Of a stretch of 46,581 bases of DNA, positions 32,948 through 39,404 are shown piece by piece (positions within the stretch are counted from its first letter, which is position 1; each line of letters opens with the position of its first letter). The notes below the pieces were generated by a model. It had not been told where the DNA came from and searched no databases. It saw nothing but the letters and a program-made list of their open reading frames with translations. Source of the stretch: a virus; IMG/VR virus record IMGVR_UViG_3300035698_007270, positions 1 to 46,581 of that record; one strand, written 5' to 3'. The translations under genes and the position numbers were made by a program.

Positions 32948-33183
32948 CAGCAACCACCAGGGGCACTGGTGTGGACAGCATCTCCGTCAACCAACAGTGA
33001 AATCGAATGCTCAGGGCATATATACTCCATAACACCATTAACCACGTACACCCTAGCACCGTAGTGGACGGGATCTGCTTTCGGAACGGTATGGCCAGAG
33101 GGCATATGTGAATTATAATACGGAGTAACCACCCCACAAACCCAGCATTTATAAGAATACACCGCATCACAAAAACCGCCCAT
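32947..33183 (-). CDS. Small Cys/His protein, 78 aa
   Basis: AAGGAG precedes the ATG at 33183 by the right distance; the GTG at 33191 in another frame is a shadow. Cys residues at 5, 13 and 16 and CPEH near residue 56 (VMEYICPEHSISLLVDGDAVHT) could hold one metal. Related to zinc-ribbon-like small phage proteins, function unknown. Confidence 0.5.
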   Translation of the reverse strand: MGGFCDAVYSYKCWVCGVVTPYYNSHMPSGHTVPKADPVHYGARVYVVNGVMEYICPEHSISLLVDGDAVHTSAPGGC

Positions 33184-33187
33184 CTAT

Positions 33188-33673
33188 TCACTCCTTCTCA
33201 AAATACAAGAATACGTTCCGATCACGATACTCCGCAGGGATTCTAATGGTTATCTCGTCAGAACTGCGGCTAACTATCTTAGCGCAAGAGGATAGCTTGT
33301 AAGTAATAGCGTCCTGACGACCTAAAATGTAGCCTTCTTGGTGACCAATGTCGTACCCCTTGTCGCGCCCCTCAGCGTCGCCCGCTCTACGCCCTTCATT
33401 GTACCCAACAACCTTTCCAGCCTCCTGCCCAGCACGGAAACTCTTAGCTTTCTCGTTGAATATGTTGCCAGACTTCTTGGCGTCACAGGCACCAACCATG
33501 CACCCATTGGCATATCCATCTTCAACCCCTTGATCGTACATGTCAGGGGACATCTCAAACTTCCGCCGAGCATCAGCATATCCCTTGCCATAGCTCTCCT
33601 CATCCAGTTCACCCTTCTTGTACCTAACCTGAAGACGCGCATCCTCAACGTCCTTCGCCTTGATAAATATCAT
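33188..33673 (-). CDS. Gly-every-four repeat protein, 161 aa
   Basis: Residues 28-125 carry Gly at roughly every fourth position (GVEDGYANGCMVG, AGQEAGKVVGYNEGRRAGDAEGRDKGYDIGHQEGYILGRQ). This Gly-x3-Gly helix spacing is a helix-packing or membrane-active pattern. The C-terminal 35 residues form a beta unit (SDEITIRIPAEYRDRNVFLYFEKE). A related shorter repeat appears in the gene at 33907, so the two may share origin. Confidence 0.55.
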   Translation of the reverse strand: MIFIKAKDVEDARLQVRYKKGELDEESYGKGYADARRKFEMSPDMYDQGVEDGYANGCMVGACDAKKSGNIFNEKAKSFRAGQEAGKVVGYNEGRRAGDAEGRDKGYDIGHQEGYILGRQDAITYKLSSCAKIVSRSSDEITIRIPAEYRDRNVFLYFEKE

Positions 33674-33700
33674 CTAATAACCCCCAATAAATACCCTTTT

Positions 33701-33910
33701 TTACGGAATACCAGGCAAAGAAGGTGGCTCCATCCAGTGCGTCACAACACCAGCAGGACGCAACCAAGGCTTGCCCGTGTCACTGCTAACCGTCACAGCA
33801 TTCCATGCACCACCAACGTCCAAGTACCCAATTACATGAAAGAAAAGGCCGTATGTGAGTACCTGATGCCCACGCTTCGGGAGACCGTCCTCAACCTTCG
33901 TCCAGTTCAT
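33701..33910 (-). CDS. DUF551-like protein, 69 aa
   Basis: The start at 33910 overlaps the upstream stop as ATGA. MNWTKVEDGLPKRGHQVLTYGLFFHVIGYLDVGG...VTHWMEPPSLPGIP has the W-T-K-V-x-D-G-L-P-x-x-G and T-H-W-M-x-P-P signatures of DUF551. Function unknown; small phage accessory protein. Confidence 0.6.
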   Translation of the reverse strand: MNWTKVEDGLPKRGHQVLTYGLFFHVIGYLDVGGAWNAVTVSSDTGKPWLRPAGVVTHWMEPPSLPGIP

Positions 33911-34236
33911 AAACGCCCTTCGCATATCGCCTTTAGATTGGCCAACCCGTCTTCCAAGCTCTGTATGGCAGATTTTAGCAAACCACCCTCTTGATTGGAC
34001 ATGGTAGAACAACCCTCCATCCAACCATTAGCGTACCCTTCCCGACGAGCATCAATACCACTGGACTGCTCCCCTTCCTTAAAACCCTTCTCAAACGCCA
34101 CTAAATACCCACCCTTCCTCTCCAGTACCAACGAATGAGCAGCATTCAGGGCATTATACCTCACGTACGACTCGGTAAGTAGATTACGGAGATGTTCGCT
34201 TTCACCATTGTCGTTTCTACCAAGTTCTCCGCACAT
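33907..34236 (-). CDS. Gly-repeat accessory protein, 109 aa
   Basis: Preceded by a good AGGGGTGG site. Residues 45-75 (GYLVAFEKGFKEGEQSSGIDARREGYANGWMEGC) hold a Gly-every-four pattern like the gene at 33188. A promoter-like pair (TTGACT/TTTAAA) and leader repeat L2 lie just before it. Function unknown. Confidence 0.5.
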   Translation of the reverse strand: MCGELGRNDNGESEHLRNLLTESYVRYNALNAAHSLVLERKGGYLVAFEKGFKEGEQSSGIDARREGYANGWMEGCSTMSNQEGGLLKSAIQSLEDGLANLKAICEGRL

Positions 34237-34239
34237 CGC

Positions 34240-34263
34240 TATACCACCCCTGCTAATTTAAAC
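34240..34263 (-). repeat. Duplicated leader repeat L2, copy 2
   Basis: Minus strand GTTTAAATTAGCAGGGGT followed by GGTATA, directly before the start at 34236. It matches 32723-32746 at 22 of 24 positions and supplies the ribosome binding site. Confidence 0.55.
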
Positions 34264-34285
34264 AAACCATGCTAAACTAAGTCAA
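34257..34285 (-). promoter_or_regulatory. Candidate promoter for the gene at 34236
   Basis: TTGACT (34285-34280), 17 bases, TTTAAA (34262-34257). The -35 is good, the -10 moderate. The -10 falls in leader repeat L2. Confidence 0.4.
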
Positions 34286-34300
34286 ATATCCCACCAAAAT

Positions 34301-34323
34301 GCCCTTTTTGTGTCTCAAAACTC
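34301..34323 (-). repeat. Leader repeat L1, diverged copy
   Basis: Contains GAGTTTTGAGACACAAAAAG, a looser match to the L1 copies at 32667 and 34742. It overlaps no gene, lying between the lipoprotein stop and the promoter at 34285. Confidence 0.4.
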
Positions 34324-34336
34324 AGGGGAGAGGTGG

Positions 34337-34549
34337 TCAATCAATGCAAGTTATAGCCTCATAACCAGCATACCCCATAAAACCATTGTGAAATAAAAAC
34401 TCCCGCCCATCTAACGAAAACGTCACCCAACCATTGCCAATGTCAATAACATGCTCCGCATTAGTAGGTAAAATGTCCCGATCATTAGACTGGCTACCAC
34501 AACCAACAAAAAAACAAACTATGAATAACACCAATAAAATCCGCATCAT
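34337..34549 (-). CDS. Small lipoprotein, 70 aa
   Basis: AAGGGG site before ATGATG. MMRILLVLFIVCFFVGC|GSQ has a lipobox (F-V-G-C) at the end of a hydrophobic helix, so it should be lipidated. The mature 53 residues are hydrophilic with an aromatic end (FHNGFMGYAGYEAITC). Small phage lipoproteins can act in lysis or superinfection exclusion; this one is not assigned. Confidence 0.6.
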   Translation of the reverse strand: MMRILLVLFIVCFFVGCGSQSNDRDILPTNAEHVIDIGNGWVTFSLDGREFLFHNGFMGYAGYEAITCID

Positions 34550-34566
34550 ACAACCCCTTTAAAATG

Positions 34567-34737
34567 CTACCGGAGGAACCAACCAGACCAAACAACAAAC
34601 GGAACCCAATAAATCAAAGCAAAAGCGTCAAACCACATATCCCCAGGAAGACGGTAAGTAGTAAAACCAAGACGCAATACCATGGCGGATACACCAAGGA
34701 GACCAGCCCAAAAGAAAACCGATACAAAACACTCCAT
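34567..34737 (-). CDS. Two-span membrane protein, 56 aa
   Basis: Start at 34737 (AAAGGG in leader repeat L1) rather than 34767. Two hydrophobic spans: CFVSVFFWAGLLGVSAMVLRLGF and FDAFALIYWVPFVVWSGWF, with a short linker. It sits beside the lipoprotein gene; a lysis-related membrane role is possible but speculative. Confidence 0.5.
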   Translation of the reverse strand: MECFVSVFFWAGLLGVSAMVLRLGFTTYRLPGDMWFDAFALIYWVPFVVWSGWFLR

Positions 34738-35090
34738 CGTAAACCCTTTTTGTTTTTCAAAACCCACACAACTGGACGTAAATAAAGCCTTTTTTAGAGA
34801 ATCTGAGACAGGGGAGGTAAGGTATCCATAATATGGGACCCACGCGGCCGATGACGAGGCCCGGTCCTTTCTCTCCTCATATAAAGCATGCTTTTCTGTG
34901 CTGTGCTGGCTGGGCGTTTCCTGCTCACTCCCTGCCCCCGTATCCCCTGCCCTGTATGGGTCTCCGCTGTTGTGCTACCACTGTGCTACAGCTATGTGAT
35001 TGCTGTGGTGTCCATCACATTGGGTACGTATCCACCTGTTATACCTACACCTTATATACAACGTGTGCATAAGTACCGTCATAAATACCG
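34738..35090. other. Non-coding spacer in the packaging region
   Basis: 353 bases between the membrane-protein gene and the small terminase without a convincing gene. It has a pyrimidine-rich plus strand, short repeats (TGTGCT, TGTGCTAC, TACCGTCA twice) and a GC-rich stretch near 34850. Leader repeat L1 lies at its left end (34742-34765). A cos or pac site would be expected near the terminases, but I see no proof of one. Confidence 0.35.
34742..34765 (-). repeat. Duplicated leader repeat L1, copy 2
   Basis: Matches 32667-32690 at 23 of 24 bases and supplies the AAAGGG site of the membrane-protein gene. Both copies are preceded by an A/T-rich stretch with TTCTnTAAAAAA or similar. Confidence 0.55.
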
Positions 35091-35651
35091 TCAACTATCG
35101 TCCGCTGCCCCTTCAATCTGCTCCGGCTCGGGGGTGATATCCAAGGCTGGACGCTCTTCAGATCCCCATGTAATGTGGAGGCGGTTGTCTGTCTGTATGT
35201 GTACTGTTTCCACATAGTTATGGTTGCACTTGAGGTTGAAGATCGCACCGACCGTGCTGCCCTTTCCGTCCACCATTCTTTGGACGTGTTGGCTCTCAAT
35301 AAAGAGCTTGGCTTTTTTTATCGTTAAGGCCACGGATTGTTTGTGCTGCTCCATTCCTAACGGTGGGTTCTTCGATAATGCTTCGGCTATTCCGTCCCTA
35401 CTCTCGAAGTCCAGGACATAAGCCAGCCCCGGCATGGTTGCGGATATGGACTTGTCCACACACTCCTGGAGGTATTCTTTGACTGCCTTCTCTATCTCTT
35501 CGGGGGATGACCTGTATATTGTGGGGAGTTGTTCGTTTATTGCTGCGGTATTGCCTGGGAGGAATTGGCCTGTTTTGGGATCATGCTGGGGGATTACTAT
35601 CTGTGTGGTGTTTTTAGCTGGGGGCGGTGGTTTGTCTGGTTTATTGGTCAT
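35091..35651 (-). CDS. Terminase small subunit, 186 aa
   Basis: N-terminal 60 residues are disordered and Pro-rich (MTNKPDKPPPPAKNTTQ), then a helical core SPEEIEKAVKEYLQECVDKSISATMPGLAYVLDFESRDGIAEAL, and KAKLFIESQHVQRMVDGKGSTVGAIFNLKCNHNYVET, the C-terminal oligomerization part known from small terminases. Joined by ATGA to the preceding gene and followed downstream by the large terminase. It would recognise the packaging site. Confidence 0.7.
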   Translation of the reverse strand: MTNKPDKPPPPAKNTTQIVIPQHDPKTGQFLPGNTAAINEQLPTIYRSSPEEIEKAVKEYLQECVDKSISATMPGLAYVLDFESRDGIAEALSKNPPLGMEQHKQSVALTIKKAKLFIESQHVQRMVDGKGSTVGAIFNLKCNHNYVETVHIQTDNRLHITWGSEERPALDITPEPEQIEGAADDS

Positions 35652-35893
35652 TGGTTAAAGTCCCATGTTCCTGTTATTGCCACTACGATTCTATTTTCTA
35701 CTTTCTTGATCCGCATTTTTCCTTCTGTTTTACCCACTGCCATCATCATTAATTGCCTAATTGCTTCTTCGAGGTGTCGTTTCGCGTGCGCCGAATATTT
35801 ACCCCTATCCATTGATATAGCTGACTGTGTGCTGAATAGTTCTTTGAGAACTGTCCTGGGGGTCGGGGTGTTCGTTGTGGTTGGGTCACTCAT
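35648..35893 (-). CDS. First gene of the packaging operon, 81 aa
   Basis: MSDPTTTNTPTPRTVLKELFSTQSAISMDRGKYSAHAKRHLEEAIRQLMMMAVGKTEGKMRIKKVENRIVVAITGTWDFNQ: helical core with a short C-terminal strand. The ATGA overlap with the small terminase and its position just after the divergent promoter make it a likely regulator or packaging accessory. Not recognised. Confidence 0.5.
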   Translation of the reverse strand: MSDPTTTNTPTPRTVLKELFSTQSAISMDRGKYSAHAKRHLEEAIRQLMMMAVGKTEGKMRIKKVENRIVVAITGTWDFNQ

Positions 35894-35991
35894 TTCTTAC
35901 CCTTACCTGTGTATGCCTTTGATGGTTCCCGTCCACTGTCGTTGTTCTGAGAGGCTCTTGTATCTACTCTTCTTGTCCTACTCTATTGTGG

Positions 35992-36020
35992 ACTATACAT
36001 CATGTGGGTATTTGTGTCAA
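35992..36020 (-). promoter_or_regulatory. Main leftward promoter of packaging and virion genes
   Basis: TTGACA (36020-36015), 17-base spacer, TATAGT (35997-35992): a near-consensus sigma-70-type promoter on the minus strand, about 100 bases before the first packaging gene. Confidence 0.7.
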
Positions 36021-36028
36021 GTTCTTTT

Positions 36029-36044
36029 ATCGTTACTTTACGAT
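36029..36044. promoter_or_regulatory. Candidate operator (inverted repeat)
   Basis: ATCGT and ACGAT arms flank TACTTT, 9 bases upstream of the leftward -35. The symmetry and place suggest a dimeric regulator site, possibly for one of the ribbon-helix-helix proteins made from the divergent operon. Confidence 0.45.
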
Positions 36045-36055
36045 TAAGGGATTCT

Positions 36056-36067
36056 CCCGATGTCGGG
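36056..36067. promoter_or_regulatory. 12-bp palindrome CCCGATGTCGGG in the divergent control region
   Basis: A perfect 12-base palindrome, repeated elsewhere in the window (38077, 38365, and related forms in genes). Here it sits between the two divergent promoters, so an operator role is plausible. Confidence 0.4.
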
Positions 36068-36156
36068 TGGAGGTTGTGCTATTCTATCGTGGAATAGGGT
36101 ATATATTGTGGTCGGTATTTATATTAAATTATTTTAATTATTTTGTACGATTTTAC

Positions 36157-36185
36157 TTGACAAACAGTTTTTAAGAGTCTAACTT
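36157..36185 (+). promoter_or_regulatory. Rightward promoter of the plus-strand operon
   Basis: TTGACA (36157-36162), 17 bases, TAACTT (36180-36185), preceded by an A/T-rich stretch that could act as an UP element. It drives the gene set 36227-38550. Confidence 0.65.
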
Positions 36186-36226
36186 GAGTTAAACATGATG
36201 ACAAACCATTTAGCAGGGAGGACGAC

Positions 36227-36364
36227 ATGAAAAGTAAAACGATCAAGATAGATGAAGAACTCTGGCAGAAAATTAGGGTGCTGGCAGTTGTTGAGAAAAA
36301 GACCATGCCGGAGAAAATGGACGATATATTGAGGGCTGGCCTGAAAGTCTTGGACAAGACATGA
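36227..36364 (+). CDS. Ribbon-helix-helix regulator, 45 aa
   Basis: GGGAGGA precedes the ATG. MKSKTIKIDEELWQKIRVLAVVEKKTMPEKMDDILRAGLKVLDKT has the ribbon-helix-helix layout: a basic strand (KSKTIKI), then two helices with a polar turn (EKKTMPEKMDDILRAG). First gene of the rightward operon and next to the control region, so autoregulation or early/late switching is a reasonable guess. Confidence 0.65.
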   Translation: MKSKTIKIDEELWQKIRVLAVVEKKTMPEKMDDILRAGLKVLDKT

Positions 36365-36376
36365 GGAGGGGATGAG

Positions 36377-37078
36377 ATGAAAGAAATAAGATTTGAGAGC
36401 ATGGAAAGGGAGAACATTATTTATCTGTTAAAGGACACCAGGGGAGACGCAACCGACGATTTTTACCGGGCTTGCCACGAATACACCCGGGCGAACGCTT
36501 TTGAGTTTGACACTCTGGGGGATGGTGGAACGCAGCACACGCAAGAATGTCATGTGTCTAAATGGAATGCCCTTGGCTTCTGCTCCTCTCTGGTTTCGCA
36601 CCTAGCTGACAATCCAGATATAGGGTTGACCATCAATAACGATTTCTGGCGCCCCTGCGTATTGAGAAGAGACCAGGCTTTATTCTTTGCGAAAATGAAA
36701 CATAACCCGGACAAACGGCGATGGTACAATAAGGAAGATCTAAAAGTCTCTGCTGCTGAGTCCAAAGGCTATGACAAGCGATGGAACGAAGTACCGACCT
36801 GGGCGGATGGTTCGGTCAAGGCTACTTATTCTTTACTCGGTGCTTCCTATCTTAGTTTTTTGGACCGGGTTGAACTTGTGGAAGAGATCAGAAACCAGAT
36901 GGATGACTACGGCTGGGTTGATTATCAAGAGCTGTTCGGATGTGATCGTGATCTAAATCTTGACGCCTGTTTAAACATTATTCGCTCTTACGTGACATCA
37001 AACGAAAGCCTTGATTATGCCCAGCGAGCCACAAAAGCTGTCCTGGGTAACTTGTCACGCCGGCAAGAAGCGGCCTAA
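36377..37078 (+). CDS. Hypothetical protein, 233 aa
   Basis: GGAGGGGATGAG site. An acidic front (RFESMERENIIYLLKDTRGDATDDFYRACHEYTRANAF) with a Gly-rich turn and Cys-Thr-Gln stretch (LGDGGTQHTQECHVSKWNALGFCSS), a middle with RDQALFFAKMKHNP and a charged end. Looks like a soluble globular protein; no motif recognised. Transcribed with the ribbon-helix-helix gene. Confidence 0.6.
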   Translation: MKEIRFESMERENIIYLLKDTRGDATDDFYRACHEYTRANAFEFDTLGDGGTQHTQECHVSKWNALGFCSSLVSHLADNPDIGLTINNDFWRPCVLRRDQALFFAKMKHNPDKRRWYNKEDLKVSAAESKGYDKRWNEVPTWADGSVKATYSLLGASYLSFLDRVELVEEIRNQMDDYGWVDYQELFGCDRDLNLDACLNIIRSYVTSNESLDYAQRATKAVLGNLSRRQEAA

Positions 37079-37146
37079 AAAGAAACGCCCCCTGTCGGCG
37101 GTAACCGGCAGGAGGCATGAACAGCGCACCCTTGGAGGATGTAGAG

Positions 37147-37635
37147 ATGGATATAACAGAAGCACTCGGGATAATCAAGCCCCTAAATGATGACATGGAT
37201 TCGCTCAAAAAAGCCTATCGCGCCGTATCAAAGATTTATCATCCTGATATCAACCCGAACGGCCTTGAAATCATGAAGCTGATAAATGCGGCATACGATC
37301 TATTAAAAGGCAGTCTTGGTAAATGGTCTGTCGGGGATACCCCCACGGGCATAAGCATTGACGAGGCGATTCAAGCCATCTTCGACAAGATCAAGCATTT
37401 TACCGGGATCACTGCCGAGGTCTGCGGGTCATGGTTGTGGATAGGTGGTAAAACCTGGAAGTACAAAAAAGAGATGAAAGCCGCCGGGATGAAGTGGGGA
37501 AACAATAAGCAAAAATGGTATTGGCACGCCGCAGGATACAAAAAGAAGAGTAAACGGGTATTCTCGATGGACGAAATTAGACACACGTTTGGGACTGTTG
37601 GCCTGGAAACTGAACCAGCTTCAGCATTAGGATAA
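37147..37635 (+). CDS. J-domain protein, 162 aa
   Basis: I start at 37147 (GGAGG site); the ATG at 37117 is too near its site. MDITEALGIIKPLNDDMDSLKKAYRAVSKIYHPDINPNGLEIMKLINAAYDLL is a clear J domain with the HPD tripeptide (about residues 32-34). The C-terminal half has GSWLWIGGKTWKYKKEMKAAGMKWGNNKQKWYWHAAG, a domain known from phage proteins of unknown function. The J domain would recruit host DnaK. Between this gene and the one before there is a stem-loop (CCTGTCGG with CCGGCAGG) overlapping the first GGAGG. Confidence 0.75.
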   Translation: MDITEALGIIKPLNDDMDSLKKAYRAVSKIYHPDINPNGLEIMKLINAAYDLLKGSLGKWSVGDTPTGISIDEAIQAIFDKIKHFTGITAEVCGSWLWIGGKTWKYKKEMKAAGMKWGNNKQKWYWHAAGYKKKSKRVFSMDEIRHTFGTVGLETEPASALG

Positions 37636-37651
37636 AAGGAGACGAGCGATT

Positions 37652-38056
37652 ATGGGACGATCACAGACAGTAAATTGCATAGGCCAAGGCATTGAAGAGA
37701 CAGACAGCACAGGCGGGAGCTCCTCACGTATTTATGACGCGATGAACAAAATGGAAGTCAGCCAGGAGATTGAAAAAGCGAAACGTCGAGGGGAGTCCAT
37801 TGTCGGATGGTACGCCCAAACAAAAACAGGCTGCAAAACTCTCGGCACTGACCATCCATATGATATCATCAAAACCGAAAGCATCAAACTCCCCAAATTG
37901 ATTGAATGCCCCATATGCGGCGGAGTTGGCAGGAAGGAAAGCAGGTCTGTTGTCCAGTGCTGTTTTGTCTGCGATGGCTCGGGGATTACTAAAAACGGTT
38001 ATTGGAAACAATGGCAGGACTGGCAGCTCAATGGTATACGTGCAGAATTCGCATAA
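37652..38056 (+). CDS. Zinc-finger protein of DnaJ type, 134 aa
   Basis: The C-terminal half has CPICGGVG and CCFVCDGSG, two C-x2-C-x-G-x-G knuckles typical of DnaJ cysteine-rich domains, after a variable N-terminus. The ribosome binding site is AAGGAG, with an ACGAGCGA repeat between it and the ATG. Coupled to the J-domain gene, the two could form a split J-protein. Confidence 0.6.
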   Translation: MGRSQTVNCIGQGIEETDSTGGSSSRIYDAMNKMEVSQEIEKAKRRGESIVGWYAQTKTGCKTLGTDHPYDIIKTESIKLPKLIECPICGGVGRKESRSVVQCCFVCDGSGITKNGYWKQWQDWQLNGIRAEFA

Positions 38057-38076
38057 CCCCCACCCCCGGCATCCCA

Positions 38077-38088
38077 CCCGATGTCGGG
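38077..38088. promoter_or_regulatory. 12-bp palindrome CCCGATGTCGGG
   Basis: Intergenic, just before the start at 38106. Identical to the copies at 36056 and 38365. Confidence 0.4.
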
Positions 38089-38105
38089 AGAGAAGGAGAT
38101 TGAGA

Positions 38106-38354
38106 ATGGAAACTGTAATTTTATATTCATGCAATATCTGGAAAGGGAGCCTATCTACTTTAGGAGTATTTACGAACAGGCGAAAATTAAACAAAACCGT
38201 TGCCGGGATGCTTAAAGACAAATCGCTTGAAATTACAATATCTAAAGATTCGCCTTTTGCGTCTGGTATACCCTTGAAAGACTGGAGCATTCAAGAAATG
38301 CACGACAACATTGAATACCTGGCATTTCAAGAAATTGATCTTAATGAAATATAA
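38106..38354 (+). CDS. Small hypothetical protein, 82 aa
   Basis: METVILYSCNIWKGSLSTLGVFTNRRKLNKTVAGMLKDKSLEITISKDSPFASGIPLKDWSIQEMHDNIEYLAFQEIDLNEI. A mixed fold with no motif. GAAGGAG site. Some open frames nearby are its shadows. Confidence 0.5.
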   Translation: METVILYSCNIWKGSLSTLGVFTNRRKLNKTVAGMLKDKSLEITISKDSPFASGIPLKDWSIQEMHDNIEYLAFQEIDLNEI

Positions 38355-38364
38355 CCACACACCT

Positions 38365-38376
38365 CCCGATGTCGGG
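38365..38376. promoter_or_regulatory. 12-bp palindrome CCCGATGTCGGG
   Basis: Intergenic copy before the second ribbon-helix-helix gene. Followed within four bases by an ACGAGCGA repeat. Confidence 0.4.
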
Positions 38377-38400
38377 TAGACGAGCGAGAAAGGAGACACA

Positions 38401-38550
38401 ATGGCAAAACAAGAAAAGACACAGAGGACGTTATTATTCCCCACCGAGTTATTCAAGAAGATCCAACAAGCGGCGGCGGACGACCGGCGGACGGTCAGTA
38501 ATCACATCAGCGTCACGATGGAAAAGTACCTCAAGAAAACGAGCGAATAA
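38401..38550 (+). CDS. Second ribbon-helix-helix protein, 49 aa
   Basis: MAKQEKTQRTLLFPTELFKKIQQAAADDRRTVSNHISVTMEKYLKKTSE: a basic strand (KTQRTLLFP) and a helix-turn-helix pair with a typical AADDRRTVSNH turn. AAAGGAG site. Last gene of the operon, ending 30 bases before the terminator. Confidence 0.65.
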   Translation: MAKQEKTQRTLLFPTELFKKIQQAAADDRRTVSNHISVTMEKYLKKTSE

Positions 38551-38573
38551 ATAAAACGAGCGAAGACGAGCGA
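38539..38573 (+). repeat. ACGAGCGA repeats, dense cluster
   Basis: Three copies of ACGAGCGA in 35 bases (38539, 38556, 38566), the densest part of a wider set of eight copies between 37642 and 39080, all in the same orientation. Confidence 0.55.
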
Positions 38574-38580
38574 AAACAAG

Positions 38581-38616
38581 ACGCCCGGCTCCTTAAACAG
38601 AACCGGGCGTTTTTTA
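38581..38616 (+). terminator. Rightward terminator
   Basis: ACGCCCGG and CCGGGCGT close a 14-base loop and are followed by a T-run (CGTTTTTTATT). It ends the plus-strand operon; the convergent gene ends at its edge (38614), so it may act in both directions. Confidence 0.8.
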
Positions 38617-38877
38617 TTCCCACCCAGGGTACAACCCGGCGAACGGACTGCGCTCCCTGCTTCGAGGTCTTTCGATATAAATATCCGTGTACTCTCCGCT
38701 GTTTGCATTGTAAAGCTCAAGTTGCGTCCGGTATTTATCGACCTGCCTGGGTGTAAGGTAGATTGTCTCCATGTCCCCATCATTGTTGATAATGTCAATC
38801 GTGTAGTAATCTTCAGCGTAAGCTATGCCAGAAAATAATAAGACGAGCGAGAAAACGAGCGAAATTATAACTTTCAT
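38614..38877 (-). CDS. Small secreted protein, 87 aa
   Basis: MKVIISLVFSLVLLFSGIAYA|EDYY: signal peptide with an AYA cleavage site. The mature part carries DTIDIINNDGDMETIYL style acidic strands and a C-terminal RSRERSPFAGLYPGWE. Periplasmic location is likely. Its gene carries two ACGAGCGA repeats on the opposite strand. Function unknown. Confidence 0.6.
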   Translation of the reverse strand: MKVIISLVFSLVLLFSGIAYAEDYYTIDIINNDGDMETIYLTPRQVDKYRTQLELYNANSGEYTDIYIERPRSRERSPFAGLYPGWE

Positions 38878-38904
38878 GATGCACCCCCCTGTTTAGATTA
38901 ACGC

Positions 38905-39108
38905 CTATCCCATATTGAGCCTGGCATTCGTGCTTGTCAAGGTATTTCCCCGTATCCCCTCGACCCATTCCGTTACGAGTCCCGCCGCTCCGAATAGCTC
39001 CTGGGCTTTTTCGGGGTACTTGTGCTGCATAATCACCGCCGTTTCGGTCATTTCCTGCGCCAATTCTTGTAGACGAGCGATTATTGTATCGTTGTCTGCG
39101 TAGATCAT
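38905..39108 (-). CDS. Small hypothetical protein, 67 aa
   Basis: MIYADNDTIIARLQELAQEMTETAVIMQHKYPEKAQELFGAAGLVTEWVEGIRGNTLTSTNARLNMG. All-helical. GGGGGC site. One ACGAGCGA copy is in its coding region. Function unknown. Confidence 0.5.
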   Translation of the reverse strand: MIYADNDTIIARLQELAQEMTETAVIMQHKYPEKAQELFGAAGLVTEWVEGIRGNTLTSTNARLNMG

Positions 39109-39182
39109 GGTTTAGCCCCCAAATTTCAACGATAAAAGTTCAACCCATGTCCAACTACCTTTCCGCCCCTTGCCGTGGAAAT

Positions 39183-39404
39183 TTAACCGACTTTCTCTAC
39201 CCTGTGCTGTGCGTCTTGGGAGAAATTGTTGGAAGCCTTGCCAGCATTTACACGTCCTGCTGCCGGTCTTGGGTCTTTTCCCATACGAAAGTCATAGAAT
39301 TGGCATTTTGGAGATGAACATTTAGGCACTTCATACGCTTGACCGCCAAAACAATTAATACAGTTGGTTCTAATTCTCTTGAGTAGTTCCGCTTTTGTTG
39401 TCAT
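39183..39404 (-). CDS. Zinc-ribbon-like small protein, 73 aa
   Basis: Joined to the gene before it by TGATG at 39404. MTTKAELLKRIRTNCINCFGGQAYEVPKCSSPKCQFYDFRMGKDPRP: C-x2-C and C-x4-C (CINC, CSSPKC) form a likely zinc site. Small phage zinc proteins of this type often accompany nucleases. Function unknown. Confidence 0.55.
   Translation of the reverse strand: MTTKAELLKRIRTNCINCFGGQAYEVPKCSSPKCQFYDFRMGKDPRPAAGRVNAGKASNNFSQDAQHRVEKVG

Noticed and set aside
34820-35090. tRNA D-arm-like stretch (TAGCTGTAGCACAGTGG) in the packaging spacer
   Set aside because: No T-arm, acceptor or anticodon stem could be found around it.
35529-36047. 172-residue plus-strand ORF over the small-terminase upstream region
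   Set aside because: Opposite to the packaging genes and the strong leftward promoter, without a ribosome binding site; composition is unlike the real genes.
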